Counted from the first letter of the stretch, positions 42,753-52,531 are shown. The stretch is DNA of 64,000 bases from Candidatus Latescibacterota bacterium (GCA_022821275.1 JAJEDY010000100.1:1-64000); one strand, 5' to 3'. The notes: generated by a model from the letters alone, not told the origin. Numbers and translations are program-made.

Positions 42753-44021
42753 ATGTACAAATATCTCATCCTGCTCTGCTTGATTGCCACGCCTGCCCTG
42801 GGACAAATTGGGCATGAAATAGAAAAGATTGAAGTGCGCGGCAATGAAAAAACCCGTGTTGAAATCATTCACCAGGTCTTACCCATAAAGGTGGGGGATA
42901 ACCTGCGCGAAGGAGATATCGACCGCTGCCGCATAGTCCTGGAGCGACTGCTGCTTTTCCGAACTGCATTTGTCAATGTCAAACCCGGTGCAGAAAAAGG
43001 CAAAGCCATTCTCGTGGTCTATGTACAGGAAAAGCGTTTTGGTGACCTGGGCGTAAGTCTTGAATATTCCGAACTCGATGGTTTTGGCGCATCTACAAAT
43101 GCCCATTATGCCAACCTGCGTGGAGAGGGAAAATTGGTCGGCGTAGAATACGGTTTGGGGGAACGCTTTAAATACTGGGGGTTTCACTACAGCGATCCGC
43201 TCTTTCTCAAAACCAATCAGGCATTTCACATTCAGGTAACGGGGTCTTCTGCAGACCGAGACATCTTTCGCAATCCCGACCCCGATATCAGGGGACGCTA
43301 CGATCTCGAACGCATCGGATTTGCCATGGGTTTTGGTCAGCCTTCTCCCCTGCGTGCCTACCATTTCGTCTTAAAATACGCTTTTGAAGCCATACAAATC
43401 GGCGATTTTCAACACCCTCCTATCCCCACGGGAGGTGGAATTTTTGCCAATGAAATCAAAGCTGCCGTAGGACGGGAAACCCTCTCCACACTTTCTTTTA
43501 ACCTGTTTAAACAACCCGTGAGCGCGATCTGGGGGCAAGGTACGGATTTTAACGCCCGGCTCACACTGTCGTCCAAACTTCTGGGATCAGTTGCAAATTA
43601 TATCAAACTTCGCACAGAACTCTACCGGCACCAACAAGTTACCGCAGGACACATCCTCTCACTCGGCGTCAAAACAGGGGGGGTCTGGGGAAATCCGCCC
43701 TTTTACGAACGCTTTTATCTCGATGGGGATAATCAACTCAGAGGCATAGAGCGCCGCGTTATTGGGCCAGAAGGTGGCACCTTGTTTGTTGCGGCTGAAG
43801 CCCTCTATGCCATCGATCTCAAAACCCTGGGGCGGGTATATGCCTTTGCCGAAAGTGGCGGTGTACATCGCTCTGTAAACGGCAACGATCGGCGCGATGC
43901 CGACTTCGCCTTTGGCGTGGGCATGCTGCTCTTTAACCGCGTAGATATTAGCTTTGGAATCAGCACGGGAACACTCATCGTAAAATCACATCGCTTTGCT
44001 GGCGTCAAGATTGGTCTGTGA
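42753..44021 (+). CDS. Omp85/BamA-family outer membrane protein with a single POTRA domain
   Basis: A 422-residue protein. It has a signal peptide (MYKYLILLCLIATPALG), one POTRA domain (about residues 24-97, with IEKIEVRGNEKTRVEII) and a 16-strand-type beta-barrel. FYLDGDNQLRGIERR corresponds to the conserved LRGF region of the barrel lid. Proper BamA has five POTRA domains, so this short form is more like TamA/FhaC-like or patatin-less Omp85 proteins that insert or secrete specific substrates. First gene of a sigma-54 operon with DUF4390, a kinase and an activator, pointing to an envelope-stress role. Confidence 0.8.
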   Translation: MYKYLILLCLIATPALGQIGHEIEKIEVRGNEKTRVEIIHQVLPIKVGDNLREGDIDRCRIVLERLLLFRTAFVNVKPGAEKGKAILVVYVQEKRFGDLGVSLEYSELDGFGASTNAHYANLRGEGKLVGVEYGLGERFKYWGFHYSDPLFLKTNQAFHIQVTGSSADRDIFRNPDPDIRGRYDLERIGFAMGFGQPSPLRAYHFVLKYAFEAIQIGDFQHPPIPTGGGIFANEIKAAVGRETLSTLSFNLFKQPVSAIWGQGTDFNARLTLSSKLLGSVANYIKLRTELYRHQQVTAGHILSLGVKTGGVWGNPPFYERFYLDGDNQLRGIERRVIGPEGGTLFVAAEALYAIDLKTLGRVYAFAESGGVHRSVNGNDRRDADFAFGVGMLLFNRVDISFGISTGTLIVKSHRFAGVKIGL

Positions 44022-44028
44022 GGACGAG

Positions 44029-44640
44029 ATGGCCCGGTTCTTCATCATCCATACACTCACAGTTTGCTTGTTTGCCAACGTGCAACCCGCACTTGCACAA
44101 CACATACCGCAAGACAGTCTTTATATTTTTGTGCAATCCGACACCCTGCGCCTCGATGCAACCATCGATTCTCTCTTTTCAAAACGAACTATTGACGCCA
44201 TTGAATCGGGCATGACGACATCTATCGCCGTGCAATTTCGCCTGCGGACAGGCCGCGGAGATAATCTGGGACAAAGTAGCCTACTCAGGCGTTTGGAACA
44301 TGATATATGGGAAGGGCAATATCGCCTCATTCGGCAATCCGCGCGACCAGACACGCAGATTACGTCTCATTTTGAAGACATTCGACATGCGTGTTCTGAA
44401 CTTCGGGGAATTGCACTGGCTCAGCTTCCCTTTCCCGACGAGCCTATCACTTTGCAGATGCGGATAGACGTAAACCCGATCTCGCCCGAGCAACGAGAAC
44501 GCACGCGACAATGGCTCAAGATAATTGAAAAAGGCAGCTTTCTCGAGTTTTTTTTCTCTCTGGACAGGTCCGCATCTCCCGAATGGGTTGACCTGTTCAG
44601 ATTTCGCCCCAGCGCACTCCCACACCTTCTTGATGAATAA
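44029..44640 (+). CDS. DUF4390-family envelope protein
   Basis: About 203 residues with an N-terminal signal peptide (MARFFIIHTLTVCLFANVQPALA) and the beta-rich DUF4390 domain (LRLDATIDSLFSKRTIDAIESG, shown in part as FSKRTIDAIESG; later FRLRTGRGD and LEFFFSLDRS). DUF4390 genes typically lie directly before NtrY-type kinases, as here. The protein may sense envelope state for the kinase, but the function is not established. The ATG at 44029 has GAGGACGAG before it, 7 bases after the Omp85 stop. Confidence 0.8.
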   Translation: MARFFIIHTLTVCLFANVQPALAQHIPQDSLYIFVQSDTLRLDATIDSLFSKRTIDAIESGMTTSIAVQFRLRTGRGDNLGQSSLLRRLEHDIWEGQYRLIRQSARPDTQITSHFEDIRHACSELRGIALAQLPFPDEPITLQMRIDVNPISPEQRERTRQWLKIIEKGSFLEFFFSLDRSASPEWVDLFRFRPSALPHLLDE

Positions 44641-44661
44641 ACACTGCCTGGAGACACAACC

Positions 44662-46110
44662 ATGAGATCTATTCCCTTGCGCTGGCGCATCATCGCCTCC
44701 CTGATTGGTCTGGCATTGGGCACGACGCTCATACTCGCGCTGCTCGCGCGACACTTTTTGGCACTGAGTCTTCAAACTCAAACCAACGTCAATCTCGAGA
44801 TGGGCAGTGCGCTGACCAGTGCGCTTTCTTTGGCAAAAGAGAACTACGACGCAAAAAAACGGCAACTTCAGGATATTGGGCAGCTTTTGTCTGCACCGCC
44901 TCACCGCGACCTCAATGCCTTACACGCCGCGTTTGCAGATGCCGGTCTCGACGATCTGACCCTGCGTGTTTCGCCTCTCGAACAGATCGACATAGACCTT
45001 TCGCAAGGTCCCGTGGTCTCCAAAGTAGAAAATGATCAGTTGCAACTGGTAATCGCACTTCCCGATTCGCAACGCGCACTAACTGCCCTGCTTTCACTCG
45101 AAGCGCTCATCGATGTCGAAAATGCCGTGCATACGTACAAACATATTGAAATGGCAGAAGGCGATCTGCGCACTGCATTTCTACTCGCCTTTCTCGTCGC
45201 AGCAGCAGGCGTTGTCCTTCTGGCATCAGTGATTGGCGTTCGCATTGGTTTTGGGATCACGCGCCCGCTTAACGCACTACTTAAAGGCACGCGAGAAATG
45301 GGACGAGATAACCTGCAATACCGCATCCCCAAAGGCAGAGATGACGAGATCGGCTTACTTATCGAATCCTTTAACCAGATGGCACAAGACCTTGTAGAAA
45401 ACAGACGCAAAAGACTCGAAGCCGAGCAAATTGCAGCCTGGCGAGAAATTGCTCGGCGCCTGGCTCACGAAATAAAAAATCCGTTAACACCCATTCAACT
45501 CGCAGTGCAACAAATGCGCGATAAATATTCTGGCAATGACCCCGCGTATCAACAATTTGTAACCAACTGCACGGAAATCGTCACAGAAGAAGTCGAAAAT
45601 CTCAGATCTCTGGTTCAAGAATTTGCCAACTTTGCCCGCATGCCATCTCTCTCGCTGTCTCCCAGTGACCTCAATGAGTGTGTACACAATGTCGTTCGCC
45701 TCTACCCGAATGCCCACATTCACCTCGACCTGGAGGAAAATCAGCCCGCGCTCGAACTCGACATTGAGCAGATGCGCCGGGTGCTAATTAATCTTATAGA
45801 AAATGGCCTTGACGCCTCTGGCAAAAACGGCCAAATCGAGATACACACGCACATATCTAACGACACGGCTATACTGTCCATAATTGACAGCGGGCCGGGT
45901 GTGCCCTTAAAAGATCGCGCGCGCATCTTTCAACCCTATGTTTCCAAAAAAGAAAGCGGCATGGGCCTGGGCCTTGCCGTAGTACACAACATCATTGAAG
46001 ATCACGGGGGGCACATTTCGGTCAAAGATGCCCCTGCAGGAGGTGCACAATTCGATCTTCACCTCCCCATCCCCGACCGAGCCATAGCGCAACCGGAGGA
46101 ACAGCGATGA
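44662..46110 (+). CDS. NtrY-like sensor histidine kinase
   Basis: A 482-residue membrane kinase. It has TM1 (about 8-30), a periplasmic sensor region of about 140 residues, TM2 (171-193), HAMP (197-250), and a HisKA domain with the phospho-acceptor His269 in RRLAHEIKNPLTPIQL. The ATPase domain has VLINLIENGLDAS (N box), IDSGPGVP (G1) and MGLGLAVVHNI (G2). The NPLTPIQL continuation is typical of NtrY kinases. Its stop overlaps the activator gene by 4 bases (ATGA). It likely phosphorylates the activator in response to an envelope signal. Confidence 0.92.
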   Translation: MRSIPLRWRIIASLIGLALGTTLILALLARHFLALSLQTQTNVNLEMGSALTSALSLAKENYDAKKRQLQDIGQLLSAPPHRDLNALHAAFADAGLDDLTLRVSPLEQIDIDLSQGPVVSKVENDQLQLVIALPDSQRALTALLSLEALIDVENAVHTYKHIEMAEGDLRTAFLLAFLVAAAGVVLLASVIGVRIGFGITRPLNALLKGTREMGRDNLQYRIPKGRDDEIGLLIESFNQMAQDLVENRRKRLEAEQIAAWREIARRLAHEIKNPLTPIQLAVQQMRDKYSGNDPAYQQFVTNCTEIVTEEVENLRSLVQEFANFARMPSLSLSPSDLNECVHNVVRLYPNAHIHLDLEENQPALELDIEQMRRVLINLIENGLDASGKNGQIEIHTHISNDTAILSIIDSGPGVPLKDRARIFQPYVSKKESGMGLGLAVVHNIIEDHGGHISVKDAPAGGAQFDLHLPIPDRAIAQPEEQR

Positions 46111-47468
46111 ACCAAAATATTCTCATTATTGACGACGAAAGAAATATCCGCCGAACCTTAGACATGATCCTATCAGGTGAAGGCTATCAGGTCTTCACCT
46201 GCGCCTCGGCACAAGCGGGTCTCGACACAATAAAAAAAGAACGCATTCACCTGGTCTTGCTCGACATTGTTATGCCAGAAATCAGCGGTCTCGACCTGTT
46301 GCCCAAACTCCTTGAAGTGCGTCCCAATCTGGCAGTCATCATGATTTCGGGACACGGCAATGTGCAAAACGCCGTTCTCGCCATCAAACGAGGAGCTTAT
46401 GATTTCATGGAAAAACCCCTCGATCGCGACAAAGTACTCATGGCGATTTCTCGCGCCCTTCAAACTCGGAAACTCGCCGCGGAAAACCGCCACCTCAAAC
46501 AACAAATTGAGGGACGCTATGAAATGGTGGGGCAAAGTCCTGCCTTGACAGACATTCGCAACCAGATCGCGCGCGTTGCCCCCACCAATGGACGCGTCCT
46601 AATCCTCGGAGAAAGCGGTACAGGTAAAGAACTCATTGCCCGCGCCGTTCACAAAATGAGTCACAGGGCGAAAAATCCCTTTATAAAAGTAAACTGTGCT
46701 GCCATTCCCGAAGAACTCATTGAAAGCGAATTGTTTGGAAGTGATCGAGGCGCATTTACCGGCGCGGTCAGAACGCGCGACGGCAAATTCCTCCAGGCCG
46801 ATGGTGGGACGTTATTTCTCGATGAAATTGGCGACATGAGCCTGGCGGTACAGGCCAAGGTTTTGCGCGCGCTCGAGCAGGGTGAATTTGAACGGGTCGG
46901 CGGTGCCAAAACCTTTCGGGTGGATGTGCGCGTCATCGCTGCGACAAACAAAAATTTGCATGCCGAAGTCGAGCAGGGCAAATTCCGAGAAGACCTCTAC
47001 TTTCGCCTGAATGTGGTACCATTGACAGCACCGCCCTTGCGGGAGCGCCGCGAAGACATCCCCGCGCTGGCCGAACACTTCCTCAATGCCTATGCCGAAG
47101 AAAATGGATTTTTACCCAAAACACTATCGGCAGAAGCGCGGGACCTGCTCTTGCAATACGACTGGCCCGGCAACATCCGCGAACTGAAAAACCTGGTTGA
47201 ACGCCTCTCAATTATGGTTTCAGGAGACACCATCTACCCTGGAGATTTACCCACTTTAGATGGCATGACCATTCCAAAACAATCCGGTTCTTTCCCCGAT
47301 CTCGGCGCGGGAAAAACACTTCGCCAGGTGCGCGAGGCCGTTGAGCGGCACTACATTGCCGAAGCACTGGTCCGACACAGTGGCAATGTCACCCGCGCAT
47401 CCAGTGCCCTGGGCATCGAACGCACCAACTTGCACAAAAAAATAAAACAATACGACCTCGAAAGATGA
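46107..47468 (+). CDS. sigma-54-dependent NtrC-family response regulator
   Basis: A 453-residue regulator with three domains. The receiver has phospho-Asp53 in LLDIVMPE. The AAA+ domain has Walker A GESGTGKE (168-175), the sigma-54-contact loop GAFTGA (215-220) and Walker [12 protein letters not shown]. The C-terminal Fis-type helix-turn-helix is [23 protein letters not shown]. The ATG overlaps the kinase stop. It activates transcription with sigma-54 by ATP-driven remodelling. The operon's own near-consensus sigma-54 promoter makes autoactivation likely. Confidence 0.95.
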   Translation: MNQNILIIDDERNIRRTLDMILSGEGYQVFTCASAQAGLDTIKKERIHLVLLDIVMPEISGLDLLPKLLEVRPNLAVIMISGHGNVQNAVLAIKRGAYDFMEKPLDRDKVLMAISRALQTRKLAAENRHLKQQIEGRYEMVGQSPALTDIRNQIARVAPTNGRVLILGESGTGKELIARAVHKMSHRAKNPFIKVNCAAIPEELIESELFGSDRGAFTGAVRTRDGKFLQADGGTLFLDEIGDMSLAVQAKVLRALEQGEFERVGGAKTFRVDVRVIAATNKNLHAEVEQGKFREDLYFRLNVVPLTAPPLRERREDIPALAEHFLNAYAEENGFLPKTLSAEARDLLLQYDWPGNIRELKNLVERLSIMVSGDTIYPGDLPTLDGMTIPKQSGSFPDLGAGKTLRQVREAVERHYIAEALVRHSGNVTRASSALGIERTNLHKKIKQYDLER

Positions 47469-47482
47469 GCGCGTATTTACGC

Positions 47483-47512
47483 AAAAAAAAGCGCGGAAAT
47501 GAATTCCGCGCT
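47483..47512 (-). terminator. terminator after metK
   Basis: AGCGCGGAA (47490-47498) and TTCCGCGCT (47504-47512) make a 9-bp stem with a 5-base loop. On the minus strand it is followed by an 8-U tract (A run 47483-47490). It ends the ptsH-ptsI-metK transcript and lies between it and the convergent activator gene. Confidence 0.85.
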
Positions 47513-47542
47513 AAAAAAATTGGCAAGATGATATTGAAAATA

Positions 47543-48697
47543 TTACAGCCCAGCGGCTTTTTTTATGACATCGGCTTTACTCGTCTGTTCCCATGTAAAT
47601 TCTCCGCGCCCAAAATGACCATACGCAGCTGTAGAACGATACATGGGTCTGGTCAAATCGAGTGCTGCAATGATGCCAGACGGCGTCAGATCAAAGTGAT
47701 CGTCAATCAGATCAACGATTTTTGATTCTTCAATTTTGCCCGTGCCAAACGTATCTACGGCGACCGAAACGGGTTTTGCCACCCCAATAGCGTAAGCCAA
47801 TTGCACTTCGCATCGAGATGCCAGACCCGCAGCAACGACATTTTTGGCGACCCAGCGCGCCGCATAATGCCCACTGCGATCTACCTTACTCGGATCCTTG
47901 CCGGAAAACGCCCCACCGCCGTGCCGTCCCATTCCCCCGTACGTATCCACAATAATTTTTCGCCCGGTCAATCCACAGTCGCCGTGCGGCCCACCCACCA
48001 CAAATTTGCCGGTTGGGTTGACGTGATAAATCGTATCTCCGTCCAACAGATGCGTGGGCACCACCTCGCGGATCACTTTCTCCTTCACATCCCTTACAAT
48101 CTGCTCGTGCGATACGTCTTCATCGTGTTGCGTCGAAACCACCACTGTATGCACGCGAGCCGGTTCGGCCCCGTCGTATTCCACTGTCACCTGTGCTTTG
48201 CTATCGGGACGCAAATACGAAAGCCCTTTGTCCTTGCGAATTTGAGCGAGTTCCTTCACCAATTGGTGAGACAGGGTAATGGGCAACGGCATCAGTACAG
48301 GTGTTTCTCGACACGCATATCCAAACATCATCCCCTGATCGCCTGCTCCTTGCTCGGCGTGCAACCCTTCCCCAGCCGTTACCCCCTGCGAAATATCGGA
48401 CGATTGCTGGTCTAAAGCCACCAGCACAGCACAACTTCTGTAATCAAATCCATAGCTCGAATCCGTATAGCCAATATCTTTAATCACGCCGCGCACCAGC
48501 GACTGAAAATCCACGATGGCCTCGCTCGTCACTTCCCCCGCGACGACCACAAGCCCGGTTGTCACCAGCGTTTCGCAAGCCACCCTCGATTTTGGATCTT
48601 GCTTCAACATAGCATCGAGCACGGCATCCGAAATTTGATCTGCCACCTTATCGGGATGCCCTTCAGAAACTGATTCCGACGTAAACAAACGGCCCAT
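47543..48697 (-). CDS. metK: S-adenosylmethionine synthetase
   Basis: A full-length, 384-residue enzyme that joins methionine and ATP. It starts [20 protein letters not shown] and contains [12 protein letters not shown] (ATP-binding signature) and [16 protein letters not shown] (the second signature). The end, [16 protein letters not shown], is normal for the family. It begins 30 bases after the ptsI stop, so it seems to be expressed with the PTS genes. There is no room for a SAM riboswitch leader. Confidence 0.97.
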   Translation of the reverse strand: MGRLFTSESVSEGHPDKVADQISDAVLDAMLKQDPKSRVACETLVTTGLVVVAGEVTSEAIVDFQSLVRGVIKDIGYTDSSYGFDYRSCAVLVALDQQSSDISQGVTAGEGLHAEQGAGDQGMMFGYACRETPVLMPLPITLSHQLVKELAQIRKDKGLSYLRPDSKAQVTVEYDGAEPARVHTVVVSTQHDEDVSHEQIVRDVKEKVIREVVPTHLLDGDTIYHVNPTGKFVVGGPHGDCGLTGRKIIVDTYGGMGRHGGGAFSGKDPSKVDRSGHYAARWVAKNVVAAGLASRCEVQLAYAIGVAKPVSVAVDTFGTGKIEESKIVDLIDDHFDLTPSGIIAALDLTRPMYRSTAAYGHFGRGEFTWEQTSKADVIKKAAGL

Positions 48698-48727
48698 AAA
48701 CCCGCTCCTAGAAAAAAAATCAAAAAA

Positions 48728-50512
48728 TCAGAACAATGATAATCTCATTTGTAGTGTCGTCTCTCCACTATCCCCGCCGACGAACATCTCATCATCCTCA
48801 TCGGATAAAGTGGCGTTTACACGCGCCCGGATATCTGCGATCTCTTGCATATTGAGTACATCTTCGCCAAGTGCTTGAAGTTGATTAAAGGATGTAGTGC
48901 GAATTGCGCGTTTGACCTCGGGCAATGCCGAAGGCGTCATCGACAGCTTGTCAACCCCCATGCCCACCAGCAACAATCCAGAACGCGGATCTCCCGCCAT
49001 CTCGCCGCAAACAGTCACCGGTATATTTTGTGCATGCGCTGCATCGACCACGCCCTTGATCAATCGCAAGACCGCGGGGTGAAACGGATCGAATAAATAC
49101 GAGACGAGATCATTACCGCGATCAACTGCAAGCGTGTACTGGATCAGGTCATTGGTGCCAATGCTAAAAAAATCGACTTCCCGCGCCAATTGATCGGCTA
49201 TCAGTGCAGCAGAAGGGACTTCGATCATGACCCCAACGGGACACTGGAGATTAAAACGCACACCTTCTCGCGTCAATTCTTCGCGCACATCATTGAGCAC
49301 GGCAAGAGCCTCGCGCAATTCGTCAATCCCCGAAATTAAGGGCAACATCAACTTCACATTGCCAACGGCACTCGCTTTTAAGATCGCCCGCAGCTGTATT
49401 TTGAAAAGATCGCGATGCCTCAGCGTCAGCCGAATGGAACGCAACCCCAGAAAAGGATTCATTTCTGTCTGTGTATTGAGCACATGCGACATTTTATCGC
49501 CCCCCAGATCCAGGGTGCGAATCACGAGGGGATGCGGCGCAATGCGCCTGGCCATTTGCGAATAAGCGGCAACCTGAGATGCCTCATCGGGCAAACTATC
49601 GCTGGAGATATAGAGGTACTCCGTGCGGTACAACCCGACGCCTTCAGCACCGTAATCCATCGCAGAACGCACCTCGCTGGACAATTCCACATTGGCCTGT
49701 AACGCGACCCGAACCCCGTCCTCAGTCTGGGCGGGCAAATCTCGAGAATCGACCCACCCGGCCTTTCGCTTTCTCAATCTTTCGGCCAGGCCCCGATAAT
49801 GTGCGAGTGTTTCACTATCCGGGTTGAGAATAAAATCCCCGCGATGACCATCTACTATCGCCATATCGCCAATACGCGCATCAGATAGCGCGTCGGCAAC
49901 GCTGACAACAGCGGGAATCTCTAACCCGCGCGCCAGAATAATCGCGTGGGACGTGGGGCCACCAACCTCTGTCACAAGCCCCAAAACCCGGTCGGGTTGC
50001 AAGTGTGCCATATCGTCGGGCATCAAATCGCGCGCAACGACAATCGCTTTGTCGGGCAATCGGTCTAATCCGGCTTTTTCCCAATTCCCTAATTTGGCCA
50101 ATATCCGCTTTGCAATGCCCAATAAATCGGCACCGCGTTCTCTCAAATAATCATCTTGAAACGCTTCAAATTGACGACGCAAATTCTGGAAAGTCGTCCA
50201 GAAAGCGTATTCAGCATTATATTTTTCTATGTTTGGATATGTAAGCTCGAGAAGCATGGGGTCTTGCAACATGAGCAGATGCGCGTCGAATATCTGCGCG
50301 TGCTCTTTGCCCAGTATGTCCTCGACATGTGCCCGCGTAGCCGCGAAATCCTCAGACACTGCTTTGATTGCCTCTTGCAGTCGCGCTTTTTCTGTGAGAA
50401 TATCGCTGGGATCTATCCGGCGTTGCTCCACGGGAAACTCTTCCGAATCGTGCAAATACACCGGTGCAATTGCAATGCCCGGAGACGCCTGTATGCCTTT
50501 GAGATATTTCAT
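48728..50512 (-). CDS. ptsI: phosphoenolpyruvate--protein phosphotransferase (enzyme I)
   Basis: A 594-residue PTS enzyme I. It has an N-terminal HPr-binding domain, the active His189 in GGPTSHAIILARG and a linker. The C-terminal PEP-binding barrel has EYLYISSDSLPDE, RTLDLGGDK and SIGTNDLIQYTLAVDRGND, with the catalytic Cys in VTVCGEMAGD. It passes phosphate from PEP to HPr. It follows ptsH by 3 bases. No sugar-specific EII gene is in the window, so the system may serve regulation, as in nitrogen-type PTS, or feed distant permeases. Confidence 0.96.
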   Translation of the reverse strand: MKYLKGIQASPGIAIAPVYLHDSEEFPVEQRRIDPSDILTEKARLQEAIKAVSEDFAATRAHVEDILGKEHAQIFDAHLLMLQDPMLLELTYPNIEKYNAEYAFWTTFQNLRRQFEAFQDDYLRERGADLLGIAKRILAKLGNWEKAGLDRLPDKAIVVARDLMPDDMAHLQPDRVLGLVTEVGGPTSHAIILARGLEIPAVVSVADALSDARIGDMAIVDGHRGDFILNPDSETLAHYRGLAERLRKRKAGWVDSRDLPAQTEDGVRVALQANVELSSEVRSAMDYGAEGVGLYRTEYLYISSDSLPDEASQVAAYSQMARRIAPHPLVIRTLDLGGDKMSHVLNTQTEMNPFLGLRSIRLTLRHRDLFKIQLRAILKASAVGNVKLMLPLISGIDELREALAVLNDVREELTREGVRFNLQCPVGVMIEVPSAALIADQLAREVDFFSIGTNDLIQYTLAVDRGNDLVSYLFDPFHPAVLRLIKGVVDAAHAQNIPVTVCGEMAGDPRSGLLLVGMGVDKLSMTPSALPEVKRAIRTTSFNQLQALGEDVLNMQEIADIRARVNATLSDEDDEMFVGGDSGETTLQMRLSLF

Positions 50513-50515
50513 AGC

Positions 50516-50776
50516 TCAGTCAAATTTTGATTCAATCATCTCGACGATATGATCCAGTGCATTGCAAGCATCTTCACCTTCAACCCGCACCGTGATCACA
50601 GAATCCACTTCCGCAGCCAACATCATCACGCCCATAATGCTCTTGCCATTGATTGCCAGACCATCTTTTTCCAGTGTAATTTCAGAAGTAAATTTAGCCG
50701 CCGCCTGTACCAGCAAAGCTGCGGGTCTCGCGTGAATGCCCAGTTTATTTTTTACCGTAGCCCGTCGTTCCAGCAT
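50516..50776 (-). CDS. ptsH: phosphocarrier protein HPr
   Basis: An 86-residue HPr. With the ATG at 50776 the active-site histidine is His15 (LGIHARPAA) and the regulatory serine is Ser46 (NGKSIMGVM), the canonical numbering, which supports this start over the GTG at 50788. It accepts phosphate from enzyme I. Ser46 suggests possible control by HPr kinase, whose gene is not in the window. It is 3 bases upstream of ptsI in the same operon and follows the PfkB kinase gene. Confidence 0.93.
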   Translation of the reverse strand: MLERRATVKNKLGIHARPAALLVQAAAKFTSEITLEKDGLAINGKSIMGVMMLAAEVDSVITVRVEGEDACNALDHIVEMIESKFD

Positions 50777-50811
50777 CGTGTAAATCACCCATAATCAGAA
50801 ACAGTTGAAAT

Positions 50812-51702
50812 TCAATCTTCCGCGATCAGTTGCAAGACCTGCCCTTCTCCGTGAATATGGCCTGCGCCACCGGCCCTGACACATGTTAATGCCGCACTGC
50901 CGCTGGCAAATTGCACACTGCGCGTCAGCGTCCATCCCTGCAAATACCCGTAAATAAGACCCGCTCGAAATGCATCACCCGCTCCTGTTGTATCGCGCAC
51001 AGTAACCTGGTATGCGGGCTGCTCAAAACTATTGCCATTTTCCTGAAAAACCTGGCATCCCTGTTTTCCCCTGGTAATCACCACGGTTTCTATACCGGCC
51101 TTTAAAAGCCCAACCGCCACATCCGAGGGCATGCCCATTCTGTGTCGGCGCATAAAGCCGTCAGAATTGATCACCACATCACAGAATTTTGCAAGCGGGT
51201 GGTCCGGGGTCAGTTCAATAGCAAACACAGTTATATCATGCTCTCGTGCAATTTGAGCTGCTCGGATTGCATTTTCACCCAAAAAGGGATCGACCGATAG
51301 CAGAGAAACACCATCGAGATCCGCCTCGGTCAGTGGCCTGCTACGCAAATCGGGAAAATGTCCACAAATCGTTCGTCCACCGTTGACATCAGACAGGATA
51401 ACGGCATGTCCGGTGCGAACGCTCGGATCTATATCGAGCCTGCGAATATCCACATCAAATTGATGCATCGTGCGCAAAAAAAGTGCGCCCCTGCGATCAT
51501 CTCCCAATGCACATCCCATCAACCGCACATCAACCCCCAATCCGCTCAACGTCACCGCCGTATTGGTCGCTTCTCCACCGACAAATTCTTCATCTCGAAA
51601 CGCGCGCGTGTGTCCATTGCGCTCGGGAAACCAGGCCACTTGCACGATTTGATCGATACCCAGTACACCGTAACACAATACTGCGCCAGATGAAATAGCC
51701 AT
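50812..51702 (-). CDS. PfkB/ribokinase-family sugar kinase
   Basis: About 296 residues. It has the N-terminal GG motif in EEFVGGEATNTAVTLSGLG and the C-terminal anion-hole signature VRDTTGAGDAFRAGLIYG, with the catalytic Asp in GAGDAF. It phosphorylates a sugar or nucleoside. The substrate is not predictable. The start at 51702 is preferred over the frame's first start (51756), because a terminator hairpin for the upstream gene lies at 51718-51742 inside the extension. No strong Shine-Dalgarno is seen. It precedes ptsH by 35 bases. Confidence 0.82.
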   Translation of the reverse strand: MAISSGAVLCYGVLGIDQIVQVAWFPERNGHTRAFRDEEFVGGEATNTAVTLSGLGVDVRLMGCALGDDRRGALFLRTMHQFDVDIRRLDIDPSVRTGHAVILSDVNGGRTICGHFPDLRSRPLTEADLDGVSLLSVDPFLGENAIRAAQIAREHDITVFAIELTPDHPLAKFCDVVINSDGFMRRHRMGMPSDVAVGLLKAGIETVVITRGKQGCQVFQENGNSFEQPAYQVTVRDTTGAGDAFRAGLIYGYLQGWTLTRSVQFASGSAALTCVRAGGAGHIHGEGQVLQLIAED

Positions 51703-51717
51703 AACAATACGCTCGCA

Positions 51718-51742
51718 TAAAAAAACCGTCCGCAAAGACGGT
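51718..51742 (-). terminator. terminator after the GGGP synthase homologue
   Basis: ACCGTC (51725-51730) and GACGGT (51737-51742) make a 6-bp stem with a 6-base loop. On the minus strand a 7-U tract follows (A run 51718-51724). It lies 31 bases after the upstream stop and just before the PfkB start, so the kinase gene depends on readthrough or on a promoter that overlaps the hairpin. Confidence 0.7.
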
Positions 51743-51773
51743 AACGACATCCCCAATTGTCAAAAAAATGGAC

Positions 51774-52523
51774 TCAGTCGAGACAGTGAATGGCAGAGGA
51801 AAACGCGCCAATCAGCGCGGCATCCCAGCTCGTTTCTTCAAAAATGCTACCAACCACCACAAAGGATGCACCCAATGCGACCCGTTTTGCCGCAGCTTCG
51901 GGATCGCGAATGCCGCCACCGACAATGATTGGGATCGACACATAACTACAGACCGCCTGTACTATTTCTTCGGGTACCATCAACTCTGGCCCGCTACCGG
52001 CATCCAAATACACGCATTGCATACCCAAATACTCAGCGGCAAGAGCGTGTGCCATTGCAATCTCGGGTTTGTCGCGCGGCAAGGGACGTGTGTTGCTCAC
52101 GTATTCGGCTGTCGTTAGTTGCCCCGTATCCACGAGCGCGTAGCCGGTTGCAATGGCCTCTAAGCCGTGTGCTTTCAAAATTGGCGCGGCCCTGACGTGT
52201 TGTCCAATCAACAACTCGGGATTGCGTCCACTGATAAGCGACAAAAACATAATCGCATCGGCAGCCGCCGAGATCTGGTTGGTATCGCCGGGAAATATAA
52301 TCACCGGAATATCTACAGCGCATACAACTTCACTCACCATGCGATCAAAATTGGTGGATAACAAAAAACTACCGCCAATCAAAATAGCGTCTGCCCCCCG
52401 CGCTTCGCAAAGAGACGCCGTGCGCCCCAGATCTTTTTTGTCGAGCCTGTCGGGATCCAGATAGGGCAAAAACCCCGCCCCGCGACGATCGCGAATAGCC
52501 ACCAACTGTTCGAATATTGACAT
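51774..52523 (-). CDS. geranylgeranylglyceryl-phosphate synthase family protein (PcrB/GGGPS)
   Basis: A 249-residue TIM-barrel prenyltransferase-like protein. It has FLPYLDPDRLDKKDL, DAILIGGSFLLS, IIFPGDTNQIS and VYLDAGSGPE, and the phosphate-binding end VGGGIRDPEAA and GASFVVVGS. These match the GGGPS/PcrB family, which joins glycerol-1-phosphate to a polyprenyl diphosphate, the first ether bond of archaeal-type lipids. Bacterial members occur in the FCB group and Firmicutes. The prenyl synthetase at 822-1868 could supply the donor. A glycerol-1-phosphate dehydrogenase is not in the window. It lies 8 bases after alaS. Confidence 0.85.
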   Translation of the reverse strand: MSIFEQLVAIRDRRGAGFLPYLDPDRLDKKDLGRTASLCEARGADAILIGGSFLLSTNFDRMVSEVVCAVDIPVIIFPGDTNQISAAADAIMFLSLISGRNPELLIGQHVRAAPILKAHGLEAIATGYALVDTGQLTTAEYVSNTRPLPRDKPEIAMAHALAAEYLGMQCVYLDAGSGPELMVPEEIVQAVCSYVSIPIIVGGGIRDPEAAAKRVALGASFVVVGSIFEETSWDAALIGAFSSAIHCLD

Positions 52524-52531
52524 TGTGGCAC

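Noticed and set aside
48698-48727. SAM riboswitch before metK
   Set aside because: Only 30 bases separate the ptsI stop from the metK start, too short for any known SAM riboswitch.
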